Below are positions 23,722 to 31,736 of a stretch of DNA of 40,094 bases, piece by piece. The notes under the pieces were generated by a model. It was not told where the DNA came from and made no database searches. It saw only the letters and a list, made by a program, of their open reading frames with translations. Position 1 is the first letter of the stretch; each line of letters starts with the position of its first letter. The position numbers were made by a program, and so were the translations under genes. Source of the DNA: JADHUC01 sp964617665. Lineage in GTDB: Bacteria > Planctomycetota > Planctomycetia > Pirellulales > Pirellulaceae. The DNA lies in the NCBI GenBank assembly GCA_964617665.1, contig CAZUAH010000069.1:1-40094 (forward strand), in the 5' to 3' direction.

Positions 23722-25239
23722 TCACTTGAACAGTGACTCAACGTGTCTACGAAAAGAAGTCTCCTCCACGAAAGCCGAGTTGCCGACTACACCGACCGCT
23801 TCTGCTCCAGCTACGTTGCCAAGAAACGCGAGCAATTCTATTGGAAGTCTCAAGGCAGCACAGAGTGATGTGATGGCCAGGAAGGCTTCGCCAGCTCCAA
23901 AACGGTCTACAACGCGCGTCGCTAGTGCGGGTGCCTGACAGTGACCTTGGTCGAGACCGAAGCACAGGCATCCTTTCTTGCCGACGGTCACCACCCCCGT
24001 CTGGGCGTGCATAGCTCGAACCACGCTCTGGAGCATGTCTGACAGATCCGCACTTCGGCTTCTGCACTCCAACCGCAGTTCCTGTTCGGCCAGCGATACG
24101 TAGTCGGCTCGAGGATACTTTGATATCGCATGGTAGCCAAGGTTGTCTGCGTTTGCTTGAGCGTTGACAGCGAGACAACTCGCATTGTCGCAAAGAACTC
24201 GAATCGACCGCTCGCGAAGCATCGTGTGCCCATAGTCGGCCACTACAACCAAATCGTGCTTCGGAACAGACTGCCGCAACAGTTCGCAAAGAGCCGCGGT
24301 CTCCACTTCCGGCAAAGGGGACTCGTCCAAATAGTCGATTTCGAACAACGGAGTCGAGAAATAAGACTCCCGGTATTGTCGCTTGACGATTGTTGGTGCA
24401 TTTGGTTTGTGAATGAAGTCGGGGTGAACATTGTCTCTCAACTGTTCCCGAATCCAATCCTCGCACGATTGTTCGGTTCCTAGCATGGACACGAGATGCA
24501 CGTTTTCGCAGAACGAGGCGAGGTGATTCGCCACGGCGAGCGCCCCACCGATGAATCGTTCGTGAGATTGGTACCTGCTAACGACGTTGGGCGATTTCGT
24601 TGACTGCCCCAACGCTGAACACGCTACATACTCGTCCAGAATGGCCTCGCCCACAACAAGGACGCTCAGGGACTTCGCCGCGTCCAAGCGGCTCAGTATG
24701 TCTTGAGCACTCTCGGTCTGCCTGAGCTGAAGAAGATACTGATCGGCTTCGTCGGAGAACGGAGAGAAGAAGCTGTTGATCAGGTTTGATGAGCTTGAGG
24801 TGATGTCTTCGATAAACTCGACACACGCACCAATCGCAGCAGCTTCGGCTTCTTCCGCCAGGAGTTCCGGCGTCTTCCGGTCGCGATATTCGGCTCCCTT
24901 GACGAAGATATCTGGCCTGATTCGTCGCAGTGTCTCTGTGGCTGTCGGCCACGAGTTGATGGCGACAAGGTCAACACACCCCAACGCTGCTATGGCCTGT
25001 GCCCGTAGCTTCTCGTCGAACACGGGCCGATGTGGTCCTTTACCAACGAAACGATCAGGGGTCACCGTAACGATCAGGACGTCACCAAGTCGCTTCGCGG
25101 CCTGTAGGTAGCGAATATGGCCAATATGCAGTAGGTCGAACACGCCGTGTGCGTGTACGACGGTCTTGGCCTCACGCCGGCATCGGTCAATGAAGCCCTC
25201 GAGATCGTCGAATTGCCTTGTCTTCTCCGCTTCTGACAT
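23722..25239 (-). CDS. Nucleotidyltransferase-PfkB kinase fusion (HldE domains in reverse order)
   Basis: The 505-aa bifunctional protein opens with a cytidylyltransferase-fold domain: HGVFDLLHIGHIRYLQAAKR contains the HxGH motif, followed by KGAEYRDRK. From about residue 195 a PfkB/ribokinase domain follows (SVLVVGEAILDEYV, IGGALAVANHLASF, VVTVGKKGCLCFG, DRFGAGEAFLAI). E. coli HldE, which makes ADP-heptose, has kinase first and adenylyltransferase second, so this is a swap. In the PfkB signature the catalytic Asp of GAGD is Glu (GAGE), so kinase activity may be altered or lost. The chosen ATG (MSEAEKTRQF) is at 25239; a TTG at 25275 is possible. It is the first gene of the nine-gene operon and probably activates its sugar phosphate. 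Confidence 0.9.
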   Translation of the reverse strand: MSEAEKTRQFDDLEGFIDRCRREAKTVVHAHGVFDLLHIGHIRYLQAAKRLGDVLIVTVTPDRFVGKGPHRPVFDEKLRAQAIAALGCVDLVAINSWPTATETLRRIRPDIFVKGAEYRDRKTPELLAEEAEAAAIGACVEFIEDITSSSSNLINSFFSPFSDEADQYLLQLRQTESAQDILSRLDAAKSLSVLVVGEAILDEYVACSALGQSTKSPNVVSRYQSHERFIGGALAVANHLASFCENVHLVSMLGTEQSCEDWIREQLRDNVHPDFIHKPNAPTIVKRQYRESYFSTPLFEIDYLDESPLPEVETAALCELLRQSVPKHDLVVVADYGHTMLRERSIRVLCDNASCLAVNAQANADNLGYHAISKYPRADYVSLAEQELRLECRSRSADLSDMLQSVVRAMHAQTGVVTVGKKGCLCFGLDQGHCQAPALATRVVDRFGAGEAFLAITSLCAALRLPIELLAFLGNVAGAEAVGVVGNSAFVEETSFRRHVESLFK

Positions 25240-25336
25240 GGCGTCGATTATCGGGCCGGAAGGCCCGTTTGACAAGCGAGCGGCGAAGGATGGGGGCTTA
25301 CTCCCATTGAAAAGGGGAACGCGATCAAAGCCGTCT

Positions 25337-25342
25337 ATTGTA
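25337..25342 (-). promoter_or_regulatory. Possible -10 of the nine-gene sugar operon
   Basis: Minus-strand TACAAT lies about 100 bp upstream of the first gene's start. The hexamer 17 nt further up (TCGAAA) is a poor -35, so this is a weak call. Confidence 0.25.
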
Positions 25343-25365
25343 GAAGGGATTGGTCTCGCTTTCGA

Positions 25366-25394
25366 TTGACAAATTGCGTTGATGGGGATACTCT
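25366..25394 (+). promoter_or_regulatory. Sigma70-like promoter of the prenyltransferase-fold gene
   Basis: TTGACA (25366-25371), 17-nt spacer and TACTCT (25389-25394) give a near-consensus -35 with a moderate -10, about 126 bp upstream of the ATG at 25520. Confidence 0.55.
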
Positions 25395-25519
25395 TGGATT
25401 TGACGCTATTGGTCTGTTTCCTTTGATTCGAGATGGTTTTCGCCGTATTGTCGGCCGAATCCGTTCGCTCGATTTCAAACGCCTGACTAGGTTCTCTGCA
25501 CTAGAGTGGGGGTGCGAAA

Positions 25520-27133
25520 ATGCGCTTGACACCTTGCCGCACCATCGTCTCGGTCTTGATGCCCATTTTGCTCTTGGCCTTGCATATGGCCTCCAACCCG
25601 CAATCGCTGTTTGCCTATACCCATGAGAGCCCTGAGGTTAAGGAAATGGTCAAGAAGGCGATGGCGTTCTTGGAGGACGCAAAGCATGAGCAGCCCGGCG
25701 GAATGGCCCTCGTAGGCACGGCGTTTCTGAAGTCTGGAGCAGGAGATCGCAACCATCCCAAGGTGAGAGAAGCGATCTCGCGTGCGCGGGAATTGGCGCA
25801 GAAAGTGAGTCGAGAGGGAGTTGGGGAGAATTGCTACAATGAAGCGATTGCTTGCATCTTCCTTTGCGAAGCTGGCCCCGAGGAGTTTCAGGCGGAAATT
25901 CGCGCTTTGCTTGGCGCCCTCTTGAACCGCCAGCAGCAGAGTGGTTGTTGGGGCTACAAGCCGCACACCTACGACGATACGTCTCAGACGCAGTATGGGA
26001 TGTTGGCTCTGTGGACAGCTCACAGCGCTGGAGTTGCCGCGCAGACTCCTCGAGTAGAACGCGCGATGCAGTGGTTATTCGGCATTCAGGCCAAGGACGG
26101 TGGCTATCCCTACAATCCCAGTTCCCCAGTGAGCCTTTCGATGTCGGCTGCCGGGTTGGGAAGCGTGTATGTCGGTGCGCATCTGCTCGGCTTCGGCGTG
26201 CAGCGCGAGGGCGCGAAGGAAAAGGAGAAATCGACGCTACCACCAGCCCTACAGTTGGTCGGCGCAAAGAAGAAGAAATCTACGGAGTTCCAGACGCTCC
26301 GACCTCAGACGATAAACGCTTCGATGGTGCGGCGTGCCACTTCGGCCGGGAATGCTTGGTTCGACAAGAACTTCGGGGCCGAGAACGAGGATCAACGTTT
26401 CACCTACTACTACTTGTACGGCCTTGAGAGATATAAGAGCTTCAAAGAAATCGTAGAAGGCGAGAACGTGGCCGAGCCCGCATGGTACAACGCGGGTGTC
26501 GATTATCTTAAGGCAGAACAGGAAAAAAATGGCTCGTGGAATAAGGGAATGATCGGCGCATCCGCGGATACTGCCTTTGCTGTGCTGTTTCTCGTCCGAA
26601 GCACCAAGAAGTCGATCAAGAAGGCCGTGTTGAACGAAGGGCTCCTAAGGGGTGGGTACGGTCTGCCGAAGGACATACGAAACGTCACGATGCACGATAA
26701 TAGGGTCGTGACACCGCAGATGGTCCAAGAGATGGATGAGTGGCTGGAGATGTTGGAGGGTGCCGAGGATAAGGACTTCGACCCAAACGCATTTGAAGGG
26801 ATGACGCTAGATGAGGATTTGACACAGCGGACAAGCCAACTCGAACGTCTACGCAAACTGGTCAGCAGCGATGATTGGCAAGCCCGTAGGGCAGCGGTCA
26901 AGAAGCTGGCCACGGCTCGTGAACTGGACAACGTGCCTATCCTGATCTACGCCTTGACGGACAAAGACTCGGAGGTGCCCACGTACGCACGCGACGGTCT
27001 ACGCTTTATTAGCCGCAAGTTCAGCGGCTTCGACATGCCTGAAAGAGCATCCGCAGATCAGAAGCAGGCCGCTGCGGAAAAGTGGAAGAAGTGGTATCTA
27101 TCCATCCGCCCCGATGGGGAGCTGCTGGACTGA
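25520..27133 (+). CDS. Secreted prenyltransferase/squalene-cyclase-fold protein with HEAT-like tail
   Basis: The 537-aa protein has a signal peptide (MRLTPCRTIVSVLMPILLLA onward, cleavage probably near FAYT at about 33). Repeats of the alpha-alpha toroid fold of prenyltransferases and squalene cyclases follow: GCWGYKPHTYDDTSQTQYG, QAKDGGYPYNP, and EKNGSWNKGMIGASADTAFA. The C-terminal ~100 residues contain a HEAT-like pair (SDDWQARRAAVKKLATARELD and LIYALTDKDSEVPTYARDGL). No cyclase DxDD motif is seen, so a binding role in the periplasm is as likely as catalysis. Such proteins are abundant in planctomycetes and of unknown function. The ATG is preceded by GTGGGGGTGCG. The gene appears monocistronic. 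Confidence 0.85.
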   Translation: MRLTPCRTIVSVLMPILLLALHMASNPQSLFAYTHESPEVKEMVKKAMAFLEDAKHEQPGGMALVGTAFLKSGAGDRNHPKVREAISRARELAQKVSREGVGENCYNEAIACIFLCEAGPEEFQAEIRALLGALLNRQQQSGCWGYKPHTYDDTSQTQYGMLALWTAHSAGVAAQTPRVERAMQWLFGIQAKDGGYPYNPSSPVSLSMSAAGLGSVYVGAHLLGFGVQREGAKEKEKSTLPPALQLVGAKKKKSTEFQTLRPQTINASMVRRATSAGNAWFDKNFGAENEDQRFTYYYLYGLERYKSFKEIVEGENVAEPAWYNAGVDYLKAEQEKNGSWNKGMIGASADTAFAVLFLVRSTKKSIKKAVLNEGLLRGGYGLPKDIRNVTMHDNRVVTPQMVQEMDEWLEMLEGAEDKDFDPNAFEGMTLDEDLTQRTSQLERLRKLVSSDDWQARRAAVKKLATARELDNVPILIYALTDKDSEVPTYARDGLRFISRKFSGFDMPERASADQKQAAAEKWKKWYLSIRPDGELLD

Positions 27134-27176
27134 CTGCGGCGCATCTCGCGTTGCCAGATTTCGCGCGTTATGACCG

Positions 27177-27198
27177 CGTGCCACGTGAAACATTTCAC
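27177..27198. repeat. Degenerate parS-like site with overlapping inverted repeat
   Basis: CGTGCCACGTGAAACA (27177-27192) matches TGTTTCACGTGAAACA at 13 of 16 positions. Overlapping it, GTGAAA-CA-TTTCAC (27185-27198) is a perfect inverted repeat. It sits in the 294-bp gap before the csrA operon, which otherwise holds no supportable gene. Confidence 0.35.
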
Positions 27199-27427
27199 GC
27201 TCTCCAGGGAATCAGTCTGGCAGTCACTAATCAGTAGTGGCTGCCATCTTTGCCCACAGCATCTGATCGTTTACGTCGTCAAGTTTTGTCGAGAATTCCT
27301 ATGCTTTCCAGGCAAAGCTATTCGTCCTAAATTGCCGATAGTACTTTCTAATGACAGGCTTCCTATTTTCACACTCAACGAACGTCATTCCTTGCGTTCA
27401 TCGAATAGCAAAGGAGGTTCCCGCACG

Positions 27428-27712
27428 ATGCAGGGCCACTCGATCTATCTGACCACGCTGGAGGAGTTACGAGACTACGTACAAAAACAACTTTGCGATC
27501 AAAACGAACTGGAGGTCGGGGCTTTCCAACTTACAGAGCGAATCCTGATAAAGCGTGAATCGCCGTGTGGAATCGCTTTTTGTCTGCACGGACCTCGTAG
27601 CGTCAAACTGATTGCGATTTGGGAAACGGGCAGTAATACCGTTCTTTTCTATAGTTCTGTAGGGGAACGCGTGGAGCGTATTCGGCTGGCCCGCGCCCCC
27701 TCGCTGAATTAG
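27428..27712 (+). CDS. 94-aa hypothetical protein upstream of csrA
   Basis: The family is not recognised. The small soluble protein starts MQGHSIYLTTLEELRDYVQK, has alternating strand-like segments (AFQLTERILIKRE, GIAFCLHGPRSVKLIAIWE, NTVLFYSSVGERVERIRL) and a short basic C-terminus. There is no signal peptide or membrane segment. The ATG has a near-perfect AAAGGAGG upstream. A longer frame from 27170 runs through a region without a ribosome-binding site and was rejected. The gene is 53 bp upstream of csrA on the same strand, so the two are likely co-transcribed. A link to CsrA action is only an inference from position; it is too short and dissimilar to be FliW. Confidence 0.8.
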   Translation: MQGHSIYLTTLEELRDYVQKQLCDQNELEVGAFQLTERILIKRESPCGIAFCLHGPRSVKLIAIWETGSNTVLFYSSVGERVERIRLARAPSLN

Positions 27713-27765
27713 CCCCCCGACTTCATCATTCCATACATTGAGTTCACAGCAAGGAGGTTAGGAGT

Positions 27766-27951
27766 ATGCTCGTTTTGTCCAGGAAGGAAGGTGAGCGAAT
27801 CAAACTAGGAGATTCGATTATCATAACCGTTGTCGGTGTTTCTGGAGACAAAGTGAGGGTCGGCATTCAAGCCCCCTCAAACGTCTTGGTATTGCGCGAA
27901 GAGTTGAAGCCACACGCGAAGCATGAGATACGAACCCGAGCTGCGGCATAG
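27766..27951 (+). CDS. csrA: CsrA, carbon storage regulator
   Basis: The 61-aa RNA-binding post-transcriptional regulator forms a dimer that binds GGA in mRNA leaders and blocks or protects translation. It is the full family core: MLVLSRKEGERIKLGDSIII, then GDKVRVGIQAPSNVLVLREEL, with the RNA-contact residues at L4/R6 and around V42-R46 in the expected form. A short basic tail follows. AAGGAGG precedes the ATG. It is co-oriented with the 94-aa gene and followed by a strong terminator, so the pair forms a unit. No flagellar genes are nearby. Confidence 0.97.
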   Translation: MLVLSRKEGERIKLGDSIIITVVGVSGDKVRVGIQAPSNVLVLREELKPHAKHEIRTRAAA

Positions 27952-27981
27952 GCCGGCCTCGGAGAGCATTGTTTTCCCGTC

Positions 27982-28022
27982 AAACGCGTTGAGTCTGCAG
28001 AACAGACTCGACGCGTTTTTTT
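27982..28022 (+). terminator. Rho-independent terminator of csrA
   Basis: A 15-bp stem AACGCGTTGAGTCTG (27983-27997) pairs with CAGACTCGACGCGTT (28003-28017), one T-G wobble, 5-nt loop. Seven T residues run to 28022. It begins about 30 bp after the csrA stop. Confidence 0.92.
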
Positions 28023-28161
28023 GTTGGCATTCGGACGCTGCGCTCGTTGCGATGACCCACTGCCGAATCCCACGGGAGCCGAATGAGAGCCACCTTTGTA
28101 AGGGGTGTCGCGGATTCGGGGCAGCGGACGGTGAGCTGATGGGGAAGGATGTAAAGAAGAG

Positions 28162-28236
28162 TCGGGGCGGGCAGATTCGAACTGCCGACTTCCTGCTCCC
28201 AAAGCAGGCGCGCTAGCCAGGCTGCGCTACGCCCCG
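28162..28236 (-). tRNA. tRNA-Pro (anticodon TGG)
   Basis: The 75-nt cloverleaf reads on the minus strand. Acceptor stem CGGGGCG pairs with CGCCCCG with discriminator A. The D arm has GCGC/GCGC. The anticodon stem CCTGC/GCAGG holds TTTGGGA, so the anticodon is TGG. The T arm is GGCAG-TTCGAAT-CTGCC. The CCA end is not encoded. It lies downstream of parB on the same strand, 93 bp from its stop. Confidence 0.97.
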
Positions 28237-28329
28237 AGTATTGTGATCGAGTCCAATTATGGCTCGGTGGTGTTAATCTAACGATCGTTGGCCGTTGACG
28301 CAATTGGCCATCGCAACCGGATCCAGGAA

Positions 28330-29325
28330 TCAACCGGCCCGGGATAGGGCTTCGCCCGCGTTTCCGTCACACAGCAACCGGCGTATGCGGTCGAACTCTT
28401 CGTGACTGTTGAAGTGGATTACGATCTTTCCACGGCCACGGCTGCCTTGCCGGATTTCAACCTTTGTTCCCAGCGATGCGCGGACTTCCTGTTCTAAGGA
28501 CGCCAGATGCTCGTTTTGGGTTCGCTTTCGTCTGACACCGTCGCTGCCGACCACGCCGAGGACAGGCCCGTCTTCTTCTCGGATCTTCTCTTGCACCAGG
28601 GACTCGACAGCTCGGACACTCAAGCCCTCCTCCTGGATGCGAGCGCAGAAGTCGACCTGCAGCGATTCCTCGCCCAGCGGCAACAACGCTCGAGCGTGTC
28701 CGGCTGAGATCTCGCCTCGCCGCAGCCCTTCCAGTACGGACTCGGGCAATTCCAGGAGCCGCATCAGGTTGGCAATGGTGGACCGGTCGATCTTCAAGCG
28801 GCGAGCCAGATCCTCTTGGGAGCAACCGTGCTCGTCCAGGTACCGTCTGAACGACAGTGCCTTTTCGACTGGATTCAAGTCCTTTCGCTGCAGGTTCTCG
28901 ACGATTGCTAGCTCTGCCACCAAGCGGTCGTCGGCATCTCGGATTCGTGCTGGCACCGTGGACCAACCGGCCTGAATGGCGGCGCGCAGCCGACGTTCAC
29001 CAGAGATCAGTTGATATCGATCGCCAACCCGCCGCACCAGGACGGGTTGGAGCATGTCATGCTCTTTCAAGCTCTCCGCCAGCGAAACGATCTCCGTTTC
29101 GCTGAAGTCACGGCGCGGCTGGAAAGGGTTGTCGTCGATCTCGTAGACGTTCAGATTCAGCAATCCACCTTCGGCCGACTCCGGCCCCGAATCGCCTGAC
29201 TGCACCTTTGCTTCCACCGCCATGTCCGGCGCGTCGATGCTAGCCCTCTCGTCGTTGGCCCCATCGTCCAGTGGTGCACCTAACAAAGCCGCGAGACCTC
29301 TTCCCAATCGTCTATCTTTACTCAT
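28330..29325 (-). CDS. parB: ParB chromosome-partitioning protein
   Basis: The 331-aa DNA-binding CTPase loads at parS and spreads along DNA to segregate the origin region. It starts SKDRRLGRGLAALLG, a typical N-terminus contacting ParA. The ParB/Srx domain contains NPFQPRRDF and the CTP-binding motif SGERRLRAA. VENLQRKDLNPVEKA and the HTH (SQEDLARRLKIDRSTIANLMRLL) follow. The C-terminal dimerisation domain ends with IVIHFNSHEEFDRIRRLL. The start at 29325 is chosen from family similarity; the frame is open 48 codons further up, inside parA. It overlaps the end of parA by 8 nt. Three parS sites lie upstream of parA. Confidence 0.97.
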   Translation of the reverse strand: MSKDRRLGRGLAALLGAPLDDGANDERASIDAPDMAVEAKVQSGDSGPESAEGGLLNLNVYEIDDNPFQPRRDFSETEIVSLAESLKEHDMLQPVLVRRVGDRYQLISGERRLRAAIQAGWSTVPARIRDADDRLVAELAIVENLQRKDLNPVEKALSFRRYLDEHGCSQEDLARRLKIDRSTIANLMRLLELPESVLEGLRRGEISAGHARALLPLGEESLQVDFCARIQEEGLSVRAVESLVQEKIREEDGPVLGVVGSDGVRRKRTQNEHLASLEQEVRASLGTKVEIRQGSRGRGKIVIHFNSHEEFDRIRRLLCDGNAGEALSRAG

Positions 29326-30064
29326 GGTCCAGTACCTCCATGCAAAGCTCAACGTATGCCCGCGATCCTTGGCAGCGCGGGGCGAAGTCGATGACGGATT
29401 GTCCGTAACTGGGAGCCTCTGATACAGTGACGTCGCGAGGGATGACTGTATCGAACACGATGTCCCCAAAGAACTCCCGCACTTCGGTCTCGACTTCGCA
29501 AGTCAATTCCAATGTGGCATCGTACATGGTCAGCAGGATCCCGCCGAACTCCAGCTTGGCAGCCTGCCGTTGCATGATTCGGCGTATCACGTGGATCATC
29601 TGCGTCAGGCCCTCCATAGCGAAGTACTCGCATTGGATGGGCATCAGCACCTCGGTCGAAGCCGCGAGTGCAGCCTGAGTCAACTCGCCCAGAGACGGCG
29701 GACAGTCTATCAGGACGAAATCGAACGTGTTGGTGTTTCCCGCCAAGTGGCGTCCAAGAGTCGTCGATGTCTGCTGATTGTCGCGGCAAAGAAACTCGAC
29801 GTCGCAGAAACTTCGGCTGCCGGGAAGCAGTTGCAGATTCGGCGAAGCGGTCTCGCACAGCCGGCGGTGCAGCGGTTCGTCCAGCACCAGCGCGTGCCGG
29901 TCGGTCGGCTGACGGTCCAGACCGGTAGTAGCGTTGCATTGCGGGTCCAAGTCCACCAGCAGGGTGCGGTGGCCAGACTTCGCAAAAGCGGCCGCCAGAT
30001 TCACAGCCGTAGTCGTCTTGCCTACGCCGCCCTTTTGATTGGCGACGCACAGGATCCTTCCCAA
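29318..30064 (-). CDS. parA: ParA/Soj chromosome-partitioning ATPase
   Basis: The protein has a deviant Walker A CVANQKGGVGKTTTAVNLA near its N-terminus, then LLVDLDPQCNATTG, FVLIDCPPSLGELT and the later IPRDVTVSEAPSYGQSV, all diagnostic of ParA/Soj. The ATPase binds nucleoid DNA and is stimulated by ParB to move parS-bearing DNA. I chose a TTG start at 30064 (248 aa), because GGAGGGCGG lies 9 nt upstream and the family begins right before GRILCVANQKGG. An ATG at 30133 would add 23 residues without a clear ribosome-binding site. It overlaps parB by 8 nt to form the parAB operon. Confidence 0.96.
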   Translation of the reverse strand: MGRILCVANQKGGVGKTTTAVNLAAAFAKSGHRTLLVDLDPQCNATTGLDRQPTDRHALVLDEPLHRRLCETASPNLQLLPGSRSFCDVEFLCRDNQQTSTTLGRHLAGNTNTFDFVLIDCPPSLGELTQAALAASTEVLMPIQCEYFAMEGLTQMIHVIRRIMQRQAAKLEFGGILLTMYDATLELTCEVETEVREFFGDIVFDTVIPRDVTVSEAPSYGQSVIDFAPRCQGSRAYVELCMEVLDHE

Positions 30065-30254
30065 TATGTCCGCCCTCCATGCCGAACAAGCCGAGCGTGC
30101 CTGGGGCGAATGGATCTCCAACGCGGGAACCACTGCCAGTCGCCAATGGCATGCAGAAACTCGGCTTCTTCAGGTTTCGGCTTCCCCGCACCAAGATGAT
30201 TAGCTGCGCAGTCAGAAAATCAGGAACGCTAGTTTTCTGTGATAAGAAAGGCTT

Positions 30255-30268
30255 GTTTCACGTGAAAC
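30255..30268. other. parS site 1
   Basis: GTTTCACGTGAAAC is a perfect 14-bp palindrome, the core of the bacterial parS consensus. The full context here is TGTTTCACGTGAAACG. It is the site of ParB loading, about 190 bp upstream of parA. Confidence 0.95.
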
Positions 30269-30290
30269 GGGTAAATCGCCTCGATTGCCT

Positions 30291-30304
30291 GTTTCACGTG
30301 AAAC
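30291..30304. other. parS site 2
   Basis: A second perfect GTTTCACGTGAAAC lies 36 bp from site 1. The 30065-30406 gap holds these sites and no gene. Confidence 0.95.
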
Positions 30305-30341
30305 GCGTCATTTGTCAACTCGGCAAAAACCACCCAAGCCC

Positions 30342-30355
30342 GTTTCACGTGAAAC
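30342..30355. other. parS site 3
   Basis: A third perfect GTTTCACGTGAAAC, flanked as CGTTTCACGTGAAACA, lies 51 bp from site 2 and 52 bp before the end of the DUF1015 gene. Confidence 0.95.
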
Positions 30356-30406
30356 ACGATGCGTTCCAACCGACTGCTCGACGCCGCTCGCGGCAAACGG
30401 CGGGGT

Positions 30407-31723
30407 CTATTCCAGTGGGTTGAACACGAGGCCGCTGAGCAGTTTTGGATAGAAGTAGGTGCTCTTGGCGGGCATGCGCTCGTTGTTCTCGCTTATTGTG
30501 CGAACGTGAGCCAGAGTGGCCGGCATGACCATTGCGGCCAGAGAGAACTCGGCGTTGTCAGCAGTGTCCCCAGTCAAAGCGTCGATCAGTTCCTGTACCA
30601 GATGGACGTACTTTGGCTTCGGAAGATTAGATATCCCCAGCGTGTCTTCAATCACCAGACGCTGCAGGATGCTGACGCCCAGTCCTTGCCATTGTTCGCT
30701 GTGATCAGCGGCTTGTCCCGCCATCCGTCGTCGCCCGGTATCGGTGATTCTGGCAACTACCCAACGTTGATCGGCGGCGGCGAAAAGGCCGATGACCGAC
30801 TGTTCGGCCTCAGCGTCAATGGACTCCCAGATGGTTTCGGCCAATCCTACGCCCTGCCCAGCGACTTCGGTGGCGAAGCGGTCGCCCAGCCTTTCAACAA
30901 GCTCGGTGGAAGTGATCGCGGGCATGCCGCGAAAAAGCCGATGTGTGGGCAGAACGATCATTCCGGGGTCGTTCATGCTGATACAAGTGGTCAGCACGAA
31001 GTTCGCAGGATGATGGTTATCAAGGGGCGAATCTGCCTCCAATTGGTCCTTGTAGTTGCACGCCGTTTCGTACCGGTGGTGCCCGTCGGCAATGTACATG
31101 GGCTTCGGTCCCATGACGGCGGAGACGTCCCCAATCACCTTTACATCACTGACCGGCCACATCCGGTGGACGACGCCCAGATGGTCCGTCGCTTCCAGCG
31201 GCGTCTTGGTAGCGATGGCGTCTTCCAGCAGTCCTTGGGCCTCATTCTCCTCATCTCGGTACACCGCGAAGATTGGGCTCAGATTGGCCTTGCAGGCGGT
31301 GGTCAGTTTCAGGCGGTCCGCCTTGGGACCAGCATGTGTCTCTTCGTGGGGATAGATCTTGCCTTCGCCGAAACGCTCCAATCGAACACGTGTCATGAAG
31401 CCACGACGCGTGAAGTCCTGACCACCGTAGGAGAAAACCTGGTGGTAGACGTACAGAGCCGGATCCGGTTCCACTTGCAGTACGCCTTCGCTTCGCCAGT
31501 TCTTCAGAAAGCGGGCGGCTCGCGCATACCGATTGCTGACTTGATCGTCCCCGGGCTCTTCCCGGTTAAGGATCAAGCGAATGACGTTGGCCGGATGCTG
31601 CTGGTAGAGATCGTCCTGCAACGCTGGGTCGATCACGTCGTACGGTGGCGCGATCACTTCGCTGAGCGAGCCAACGTGTCCCAGGTCGTAACGGAGTCCG
31701 CGGAAAGCTTGTATGTCAGGCAT
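30407..31723 (-). CDS. DUF1015 family protein
   Basis: The 438-aa protein is a standard DUF1015 member. It opens with IQAFRGLRYDLGHVGSLSEVIAPPYDVID, then NVIRLILNREEP, TRRGFMTRVRLE and IYPHEETHAGPKADR. The signature MYIADGHHRYETA lies near 220 and NFVLTTCISMNDPGMIVLPTHR after it. The DGHHR cluster suggests a metal or phosphate site; the biochemical function of the family is not settled. The start at 31723 is fixed by the family N-terminus; 174 further open codons upstream lie over the ahcY end and its terminator. The ahcY terminator hairpin ends only 15 nt before the ATG. No strong ribosome-binding site is visible, so expression may rest on readthrough. Confidence 0.93.
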   Translation of the reverse strand: MPDIQAFRGLRYDLGHVGSLSEVIAPPYDVIDPALQDDLYQQHPANVIRLILNREEPGDDQVSNRYARAARFLKNWRSEGVLQVEPDPALYVYHQVFSYGGQDFTRRGFMTRVRLERFGEGKIYPHEETHAGPKADRLKLTTACKANLSPIFAVYRDEENEAQGLLEDAIATKTPLEATDHLGVVHRMWPVSDVKVIGDVSAVMGPKPMYIADGHHRYETACNYKDQLEADSPLDNHHPANFVLTTCISMNDPGMIVLPTHRLFRGMPAITSTELVERLGDRFATEVAGQGVGLAETIWESIDAEAEQSVIGLFAAADQRWVVARITDTGRRRMAGQAADHSEQWQGLGVSILQRLVIEDTLGISNLPKPKYVHLVQELIDALTGDTADNAEFSLAAMVMPATLAHVRTISENNERMPAKSTYFYPKLLSGLVFNPLE

Positions 31724-31736
31724 TCCGAAAGCATAG

